Shown here piece by piece: positions 56,584 through 64,000 of a stretch of 64,000 nt of DNA. Location of the stretch: the NCBI GenBank assembly GCA_028386065.3, contig JAKUCV010000388.1, positions 52,492 to 116,491 on the forward strand, read 5' to 3'. Source of the stretch: Turnera subulata. Lineage: Eukaryota; Streptophyta; Magnoliopsida; Malpighiales; Passifloraceae. The first letter of the stretch is position 1, and each line of letters starts with the position of its first letter. The notes beneath the pieces were generated by a model. The model saw only the letters and a list, made by a program, of their open reading frames with translations, made no database searches and was not told where the DNA came from. The translations under genes and the position numbers were made by a program.

Positions 56584-57987
56584 TGTTAGAACAATAGCCC
56601 TACGTTAGAGGGGGGTGAATAGCGTTTATCGGATTAAAACAAAATGAGCAGGAAATAATTGCGGAATTTAAAGATTGAAGGACTCAAAGATTTTTATACT
56701 GGTTCACACACAACTAACTTGTGGCTAATCCAGTCCTTCAAGTCTCACTTGAAGATTTCACTATCTAGTGTTAAGCTTATGGGTGCTTAACAAACCGTTA
56801 CAACCTAGGAATTCTAGTCACAAAAATCCTAAACCTGAGAGTTCAAGTCACATGAACCTCAACACTCTAGCTTGAAGATACCTCACTTCAAGACTTCTCA
56901 TACAAGAAGAAATACCCTCTTCCTATGTATCTCAACAAGGGAACTAACCTCCCTTAAGGTGTATAAATATACAATTAAATCACTCAAGCATAGAACTCTC
57001 TCAAAGAGCAGATATGAGTATACAAGTAAAGCTCTAAAAAGCAACTCTCAAATCCTCAATAGGATATTAGCTCAATAATAATTTTGATGAATGTATGGAA
57101 TGAATGCTTGAATGTTGAGAGTTGATTCATTTTTTTTAAAGAGAGGTTTAAGGCCTCTATTTATAGGTCAAAACATGCATATAGTCGTTAGGAACAAGTT
57201 CTGAATACTTTAAGAAAAGTTAGCATGCTTGTCTAAAAAAAATGTTTGATTTCAACGGCACAACATCGATGTTTTGTCACACAACATCGATGTTTGTCCG
57301 TTGGATTTGAATAATTGAGCCAACGGTAACTAAAACATCGATGTTTGCATTGTCAACATCGATGTTTTGAGAGACAACATCGATGTTGAACAACCAAACA
57401 TCGATGTTTTTGTGCCTCGTAAAAACATATATGAAAGACAATTTATATGAACATCGATGTTGGATTGTAAACATCGATGTTTTGACCAACGGTCACAAGA
57501 ACATCGATGTTTTATAATCCAACATCGATGTTTTAGAGCTATTGCCAAAAAGATTAAAAGTCGACTTGATGCAACATCAATGTTGTACTCAGAACATCGA
57601 TGTTTTTTAAGGCACAACATCGATGTTCTTGACACAACATCGATGTTTTATGTCTACGGCAATTTTCTTGATTTTGTTGAAGGAAATAACATCGATGTTG
57701 GACAAAAGAACATCGATGTTTAGGACTAAAAAACCAGTTTTATGACTTACATGATTTATGAAGATGCATGAGGAGAATGATTTTTGGTTTGAGCCAATAT
57801 CTGGGAGAAGTTAAGAGTTTAACCTTGTACAATAGGGTCCTAACTCCTTCTTGCTCTTCTTGTATTTCAACTCTTGATCACATTGTCTCTAGCACTTGTT
57901 CTTTTCAATACTTGATTTCTTTTTTCTTCAAGTCATGTCATCAATTGAGCCAAGGTTTGTCATTATCAAAACCCTGAAATAAAAACA
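56584..57987 (-). mobile_element. Solo LTR nested in the Sirevirus-like element
   Basis: Lies between gag and the second zinc knuckle, interrupting the coding order. On the minus strand it starts TGTTTTTATTTCAGGG and ends ...CTATTGTTCTAACA. The end contains the common plant LTR string CACCCCCCTCTAACGTAGGG (plus-strand TAGAGGGGGGTGAATAGCG). No internal genes, so a solo LTR is the simplest reading. No clean 5-bp duplication is visible (AAATG versus ATGAA). It contains the ACATCGATGTT array. Confidence 0.65.
57263..57722. repeat. Array of the palindrome ACATCGATGTT
   Basis: By my count 15 exact copies plus one variant (ACATCAATGTT) in about 460 bp, irregularly spaced and often in pairs 19-30 bp apart, with unrelated sequence between. 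Each is a perfect 10-bp palindrome with an ATCGAT core. Placed in the U3-like part of the solo LTR. Irregular spacing and unique spacers rule out a simple tandem satellite. Confidence 0.9.
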
Positions 57988-57989
57988 AT

Positions 57990-59128
57990 GAAGCATGAGT
58001 TCTAATAAACTGTGGTGTGTAGCTCCAAGACCTACCTTTTGTAATGTATGTCTTTGTTGACTTAGAATCATATCTAAACCTTTACTACCATGATCAAACT
58101 TTTCAAGTATACTTTTCAGAGAATCCACAGTCTTTTTCAGATCCACATTTTCATGTGCAAGTCTTGTATTCTCTTCTTTACATGTATCAAGTTATTGCAC
58201 AAGAACCATTTGTGACTTAGCAAGTGTTTCTCTATCCGCTTTGGCGTCTTCAAAGCCATTATTGCACAGATTCAGATTTTTAGCCATTTCTTCATTTTTT
58301 ACCACACACTCTTTCTTTTCAGATTCTAAAAGTTCAACCTTCCTTTTCAATGCTTTGTTTGTCTTAGCCATGGCTTTAAAACTTTCATATAATTCTTCAT
58401 ATGCATCATGGAGTTCATCTAAAGAAAAACTAGATGAGTTGGAATGATTTACCTCTTTTTCTTCTTGTGCCATAAGACAAAGGTTTGCCGATTCCTCTTC
58501 ATTCAATTCATCATCAGAATCAAGGTCATCCCATGCAGTCATTGCTTTCTTACCCTTGTTCTTGAAGTTGTTGAACTTGTGTTTTCGTATGTTGGGACAT
58601 TCGGCCTTGATGTGCCCGGGTTGATTGCAACCATAACACAAAAGTTGCTCTTTCTTTGATTCATCAACCTTCACACCTCTGAAGTTCCTACCCTTGAGAT
58701 TTCTCCATTTCATGAATTTCACAAATTTCCTTGTAATTAAGGCAACATCTGGGTCATTTTCGGAATCACTCTCATGTGAAGACTTGAGACCTATATCCTT
58801 CTTTCTTTTTTGTTTTTCTTCAAATTTTGACCCATGAACAATGAGACTTCCCATAAGATCATTGTAAGTGAGAGTGTTCATGTCTTTGGCTTCCTCAATA
58901 GCAGTGACCTTCGGTTCCCATTCAGAGGGAAGAGATCGAAAAACTTTTGTCACCTTCTCCTTGTTTGTGATGGTTTTGCCAAGACAAGCCAAGTTGTTAC
59001 ACAAGATAGTGAATCTTGTGTCAAGTTCTTGTATGGTTTCATCTGGCAACATTTGGAACAGCTCAAACTCTCTCATCAGCCGATTTATCTTTGATTCTTT
59101 GACTTGGTTTGTTCCTTCATGCGCTATG
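57990..59128 (-). pseudogene. Copia gag (nucleocapsid-containing) fragment
   Basis: Structural polyprotein. Minus strand reads HEGTNQVKESKINRLMREFE, ...LPSEWEPKVTAIEEAKD..., then a CCHC zinc knuckle CYGCNQPGHIKAEC, an acidic stretch (DDLDSDDELNEEESANL) and a long coiled coil (LKRKVELLESEKKECVVKNE). The N-terminus is replaced by LTR sequence, so the apparent first residues (MSSGGSLVWR) are not gag. One in-frame stop at 58192-58194 splits the C-terminal coil, which continues to about 58030 before the solo LTR. Confidence 0.9.
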
Positions 59129-60139
59129 CGCCATACAAGACTACCTCCACTACTCAAGGATCCCCCCTTGAGATTTCTAACACACTCTATTATGATTTTT
59201 CACGGGTTCAACCAATAACCCTTAGTACAAGTTTTTCTTTAGGCTCAACTCTAAAGCTTTGTCTTACACAAACCCACTGATACAAAGTGTACAATTAAGT
59301 ACTATAACTATTCCCTTGAAATATTTTCTCTCAATGTATGAACTAAGAAAAGTTTTTCTCTCTTTCTCTTTGCTTGATTGAGAACTGCAAGTGCAACTAT
59401 GTTTGCTAGAATTCTGTAACTCGGTTTAGCAGCTCTGAAGTTCTCCTTGAATCAGCATCTCTTTATATAGACAAGTTGGATGGTGGCAATTCGAATTTGA
59501 ACCGTTGCATGTCCCTTTCCATCCAGCTGGTTTGTCTTCCGAGGTGCCAGAGCGTCAACGTTCATATTGCCTTGTCCCTTTCACTTTGGCACGAGGTCCA
59601 GCGGTCTGCAGCTTTTTGTCATTGATGTTATTGTTTAGCATAGTTCGAGGTTGGTCCTAGGAAGTTTGAATTCAGCTGACATTTGATTTGTTTAAGGTAG
59701 GCTTTTCATTGATTCAGATTCCACAAATGGTAGTGTCCTAGGTTGTTTGACCAATACCCATAGGGATTAAACAAATCAAGTCACATGGTTGGCTTTTTGT
59801 TTAAAGTGGCATGTCAACTCCACTAACACATCCTCCAATCTCACTCGCACTTCTTCCCACATGTTGATCACGAATTGACCACCTTTGTGAGCTGCAATTC
59901 ATTGTTAAAAGCACAAGAAGCTACATATAGGCTTGCATAGGTTTGTCATAATCAAAACCTTGTTAGAGCATTTAATCATATAATAATAATTGGCATATTA
60001 AATTGTATTTAAAGGCATATTATAATATTATAATCAATGTCACAATTTAATCCATGCATTATGTTAATAATCATACTTAATTAGGCCTAAGCAAACTTAA
60101 TTAACCTTAAGCATCTTTTTAATCATCAACCGATTCACA
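59129..60139 (-). mobile_element. 5' LTR (partial) of the Sirevirus-like element
   Basis: Direct repeat of about 49317-50341 with scattered substitutions and small indels. It joins gag directly at CGCCATACAAGAC, without U5 end, primer-binding site or leader, so a deletion spans LTR, leader and gag start. It ends at 60139 (TGTGAATCGG on the minus strand). Confidence 0.85.
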
Positions 60140-60871
60140 CCAGCTTCATATTTTTAATTACAACATTACATAAAAACTGACATAGACATTATATCAAACA
60201 CCTGGACTGCATACCTCAGGTAATAGTATGATTTTGTCTTCAACACACTTCCTTGTTCAACAAGTGCAATACGGAGATGAATTATGTCCATGCCTTACAA
60301 TTTAATTAAAAAGGAAACATCGATCTCCAAATTAGCCTTTGTATTTACTCTTAATTATCTGTGAATATTGGAGTCACCCAATATATAAGTGAAACAAGTT
60401 ACTACCTTTTAACCCGAGAGGGTTTACTTACCTCATGGGTTCTTTCGTACTTGATAGGTCAAGATAAAATTTGGCTAGGCATAAGAAGGCTTAGGAGAAA
60501 GAAAGTCCGATGAGAAATAATAAGCCCAAGTCACCTAAGACCATCCAGAACCCCCCAAGGGTGACAGCCTTGGATAGCTCATGCAGGCTAGCTGGAGGTA
60601 CGGACCAGGACAGCTGTGAGGCGAGACACCATCAGTTGAGGAAAACGGGAAGAAGAGGAGGACTGTTGGACTCCCTACACGAATAGCATAAATACTGAGC
60701 AAACTAATAGAAAACCCTAGAATGACTTGTGCCCCTCGGGGGGCTAGGAAAAATCTTTCTTTCATCTTCCTTGTATTTTAAGCTTCTGAAATATCAATAA
60801 ACACTTTGACTTTTCAACGCCGATTCTTTCGCTTTGGTTTCCTTGCTTTGAATTTTCTTCAGTAGTATCAG
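60140..60871 (+). mobile_element. Left flank and 5' LTR of a Ty3/gypsy element
   Basis: The LTR must end at about 60869-60871 (...TCAGTAGTATCA) because a primer-binding site follows. Its start is not clear; TGTGAATATTGG at about 60360 or a point near 60450 are candidates. A polyadenylation-like AATATCAATAAAC (about 60787) fits an LTR R region. Nothing else recognised. Confidence 0.5.
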
Positions 60872-60889
60872 TGGCGCCGTCTGTGGGAA
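60872..60889 (+). other. Primer-binding site of the gypsy element
   Basis: TGGCGCCGTCTGTGGGAA follows the LTR end by about one base. TGGCGCCGT is complementary to a tRNA 3' end used by many plant Ty3/gypsy elements (tRNA-Asp-like). It sets the element on the plus strand. Confidence 0.75.
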
Positions 60890-61447
60890 ACCAACGAAAA
60901 GCCTAGCTGTGCCGCCACTATAAACGCAAAAGAGAAGCTCCGATGGAAGGAAGATGATGGTGAAGGTGACTGCCTGAGACCTATCACTCCCCCTATGACC
61001 TTACCGTCTGGGATCGTTAAAGGGAGCCTGTGGCAAAGACCAGCGGTCGGAACCTTGAGAAAGATCCAAACTTGGAAGCCATGGAGGCTCAATTGCAAGA
61101 AGCCCTCTCCAGTTTGCAGTACCTGAGAAGGATGGGGTTGATCGGAAGCCTAGGAGAGTTAAAGGCAAAAATAGCCTCCTCAAGTAGAATGGAGTCGGAA
61201 TGAGAAAATAGTAAAGAAACACCAGATCCACATCAACTGGAGAGAACCCTAAGGAGAAAACATGAGAAGGGTGTGAAAAGCACACCAGATGAACGAGCTC
61301 CAGGTGAAAGGAGCCACCTTGGTGGTCTACAAGTGCCTCTTGAAGGTACCCAGGGAGAAAATACGAAAATGGTGCACAAACACTTTCAAGTCGAATTTCA
61401 GGTGAAAGGAGCCATCTTGGTGGTCTACAAGTGCCTTTTGAGGGTAC
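60890..61447 (+). mobile_element. Gypsy leader and gag 5' region
   Basis: Degenerate region ahead of gag, e.g. MEAQLQEALSSLQYLRRMGL in plus-strand frame at about 61081. It contains a two-unit tandem duplication of about 98 bp (61254-61351, 61352-61447; each with GGTGAAAGGAGCCA and TTGGTGGTCTACAAGTGCC). Interrupted at 61448 by a solo LTR. Confidence 0.6.
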
Positions 61448-63230
61448 TGTGAATACCCGACCCAAAATCACTTGGGCCTATTCACCTATTCCTTTTCACC
61501 TTCTTCCTCGGGTCAATCCCATGTCATTGGAGTCGCCACCCAAGCTTTATTAAGTTCAAAACTTGGGAAAAACCTTCATATGACTCCTTTAGGCTACATG
61601 GTCATGGCGAACCAAAGACATGGGATCGGGGGTTCGTCACGGATGGGAAGGTGTTAGGCACCCATCCATGTTGGGTCGAAACCTTGTGCAATTGAAGAAA
61701 TTATGTGTGCCTTGTGCAAGTGTGGAAACAAATCACATAAAAATCATAAAATTGAATTGGAGGGGTAGGAGAAGAAGATACGGAACAAAAAGGGAAAATA
61801 AAAACATTTGGGCTTGAGTCTCCACCAATAGAGACCACATACGTACCCCGGCGACCGGGTTCAAAGTCCACGTAGTTCTTAACATGGCATCACAGCAATC
61901 ACATAATCCACAAAAACGTCATCAAATAACCAGCAAGCAGCAATCAATAAAGTGCGTAATAAAAAGGGTTAGAACACTTAGCTAGGTTGTTGGACAGAAA
62001 CTATGGTCGTCTTCTACTGGATTTTGGACAATACAAATGGCCGATTCAGCTTCTGGTCCCAACAGCAAAGTTATGACTCTCTCTCCTAGCTTTCTAAGGA
62101 GTCCAAGATCACAGCAATCCGACTTCTAGAACTCGAGATATGAATTGTTTTCTAAGGCTGCTTGCATCAGGTGCTTCTATTCGAATATCAGATTGCTTTT
62201 GATGGCTCCACCCTCTTGATCTTCTCTTGCTGGATTTCTTCTTGATGCTTTCCCACAAAATTCCTCCAGAGTTTCTGCCCTAAAAGTGTTTCTAGGCTTG
62301 GAGAAGTAGAGTTTATCCAAGCAAACAAAGCTTGTGGGAGGTGTGTTTGTAATAATAGATTGCCCCCTTGAAATGTGAGTGGGGATCCTATTTATAGTGT
62401 TCTGGGAAGTCTAGGGGCGTGGACCTACTTAATGTTTAAGATTATGCCCGAAAATCTGGACCAAAACTGCGTGGGATCAAAAAAAAGAAACAAAATTGGG
62501 GGAAAAAAATCATTTCAGGACACCTACGGCCGCCCTGCCTGGCTGTCATGGCCTGGATGGCCACCATGCCCGGCGGTCATGGCCACAAGACCGCCCGAGC
62601 ATGGCGGTCATCCCGAGATGTTCGTCGCCTCTTTCCAATTTTGTGTGTTCTTTCCTGATCTGATTTTACCGTGTAATTAACCCCTAAATTACCCAGAATC
62701 ACTCCATAACTTGATTAATACTCCCCCCAATCATCTCCTAATTGATTGATTACACATTAACACCCATTTTATGCAAAATCATACCAAAAAAACATTTACC
62801 AATTAAAGGGTGATTTGATTCTGATTTTTCACAAAAATTAGAACCAAAATTAGTCCACAAGTAAAGTGTTTATGGGCTAACTAAACTCTAGAGAATCCAT
62901 TAACTTGGGCTCTCAAACCCATTCTCAATCCAAGGCTAAATCATCTCATTAAAATCGGATTAAAGATAGATAAGAGGCCCAAGTAATGAAATAAGCACAT
63001 TTCAGTGTAAATAAACCTTATTGTATATTTTATCCTAAGATTAAATCATCTCATTAATCCTAGCAGTCCAATATGCAAAGGCTCAAATTACTAAAATGCA
63101 TTGTTTCCACTAAGATAAATTCTTAACGTGTCTTACTCCTAGGACCAAATAATCTTATTAACCCTAAGTGCAAACATGTTTAAAACCTAAACTTTGTGAA
63201 AAATTCGTGGGTCAAATTTGGGTGTTCACA
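61448..63230 (+). mobile_element. Solo LTR nested in gypsy gag region
   Basis: Starts TGTGAATACCCGACCC and ends TTTGGGTGTTCACA, giving inverted ends TGTGAA.ACCC. A perfect 5-bp duplication GGTAC flanks it (61443-61447, 63231-63235). 1783 bp with no gene, so a solo LTR left by LTR-LTR recombination. It contains the phrase GGAAGGTGTTAGGCACCC seen in plant Ty3/gypsy LTRs. Confidence 0.93.
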
Positions 63231-63235
63231 GGTAC

Positions 63236-64000
63236 CCGAAGGGAAAGATCTCAACTTGGAGGCCAGGAGGACATGGAGGTGGAGTATGAATTTGCTCAAA
63301 ACAAGAAAGGGCTACGAGGTAGCCAAAGAGATGAAGGGGATGAGGTGAGAAAAGAAGTTCATGATGAAAGATGAAACCTTAGAGAGAGAGGCGCCAAGCC
63401 CACACCAGGGACACCCGGAGACAATGGACCTACCTTGATGGGTCTTAGGAGGTTAGATCTGGAACTGAAAGGAGTTCGGAACGAGAGGGGCTATCAGGAA
63501 GCTTGGAGGGGCGAAGAGGAAATGCTAGAAAGGGAGATCCTTGAAGAAAGAAGGTATCTTGGAAGCGGAGAGACCCTTACACCGTTGAGTCCAGGATTAA
63601 AAGCCCAAAGGCTACTGAAGGAATTCAAAATGCCGGCATGGATCCCTATGAGGGCGAGACGGACCCTGTGAGGCATGGGGCACACGAAAAGACCATTGTG
63701 AAGGCGCAGACTAGTGGGGACGACATTTTACGAAGGATGATAGCGTCGTCCCTGAGAGGGAATGCACAAGATTGGTACGACAGCCTCCCAGAAGGCTTAG
63801 TCACATCCTTCACAAGAGGAGGGTGAAACCCTGAGGGCCTATATGACGAGATTTAATAGGGAAACCATGAAGGTGAAGGATTGCAACATAGGAATAGTTT
63901 TTTAGGCTCTTAAGAAGGGATGCAGGGTGAAAGATATGGTGAAATCCCTGTCGAGGAAACCACCAGAAGATACGGCACAACTGATTATGAGGGCTGAAAA
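63236..64000 (+). pseudogene. Ty3/gypsy gag, broken, running off the window
   Basis: Plus-strand reading: EFKMPAWIP shifting to DPYEGETDPVRHGAH, then SLRGNAQDWYDSLPEGLVTS-F, then after another shift GETLRAYMTRFNRETMKVKD and ...SLSRKPPEDTAQLIMRAE. WYxSLP, the FKMPxWDPYxGxTDPxxH opening and the xFNxE segment are Retrotrans_gag hallmarks. At least two frameshifts and one stop (63902-63904). Pol would lie beyond the window. Confidence 0.85.

Larger units (their letters stand above)
49234..60139 (-). mobile_element. Sirevirus-like Ty1/copia retrotransposon, degenerate
   Basis: Minus-strand order: partial 5' LTR (60139-59129), gag (59128-57990), nested solo LTR, zinc knuckle and protease (56580-55924), integrase (55914 to about 54950), RT and RNase H (about 54950-53240), an extra ORF after pol (52918-50918), polypurine tract and 3' LTR. 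An extra post-pol ORF plus a CAAAAAGTGGGAGAA-type tract is the Sirevirus arrangement. The end of the 5' LTR, the primer-binding site and the gag start are deleted. Multiple stops and frameshifts make it inactive. Confidence 0.88.

Noticed and set aside
57263..57722. CRISPR-like array
   Set aside because: Repeats are only 11 bp, spacers vary irregularly, and the host is a plant; the array sits inside an LTR.

Overview
The window is plant nuclear DNA from a eudicot. TIR-NB-LRR (TNL) resistance genes with spliceosomal introns, which monocots lack, are embedded in LTR retrotransposons, CACTA and Mutator-like DNA transposons, tRNA-derived SINEs and (TA)n microsatellites. A Rosaceae-type fruit-tree genome is a guess from the look of one dispersed repeat near 9.85 kb and is not established. 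No tRNA, rRNA or CRISPR loci were seen.

Layout: 0-4.7 kb is a broken Ty1/copia element, with the end of another LTR on its left. 4.7-5.3 kb holds two tail-only TNL fragments. 5.4-9.6 kb is a palindromic repeat block. TNL-1 (+, 10.7-18.5 kb) is complete except for a 3.8-kb CACTA transposon in its NB-ARC exon. 19.5-20.8 kb has a tiny LTR element (TRIM) and LTR debris. TNL-2 (+, 21.0-23.5 kb) is a decayed pseudogene. 24.8-26.2 kb is half a palindromic block. TNL-3 (+, 27.1-31.1 kb) is an intact five-exon gene of 1147 codons. 31.1-36.7 kb is a second palindromic block with two nested Mutator-like elements. TNL-4 (-, 36.9-40.8 kb) is an intact five-exon gene of 1117 codons. 42.5-46.4 kb is a third palindromic block. 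TNL-5 (+, 46.5-48.4 kb) is a 5'-truncated pseudogene that has lost one intron precisely. 49.2-60.1 kb is a minus-strand Sirevirus-like copia element with an extra ORF after pol and a solo LTR nested in it. 60.4-64.0 kb is the 5' part of a Ty3/gypsy element with another solo LTR nested in gag.

The five TNL loci are one family. Exon 1 encodes the TIR domain, exon 2 the NB-ARC, exons 3-4 the LRRs and exon 5 the C-terminal C-JID domain. All four that keep the NB-ARC end read MHQ where MHD is canonical. TNL-3 and TNL-4 look functional; TNL-1 would give only a truncated TIR-NB protein unless the transposon excises or is spliced out.

The strongest structural observation is that the spacers between TNLs are copies of one roughly 4-kb palindrome (order A-B-C-B'-A') carrying degenerate RNase H-like (RVT_3) sequence. 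TNL-4, the only gene in reverse orientation, lies between two of them. SINE and MITE insertions differ between the copies, and the matching empty sites can be read directly, so relative ages can be inferred.
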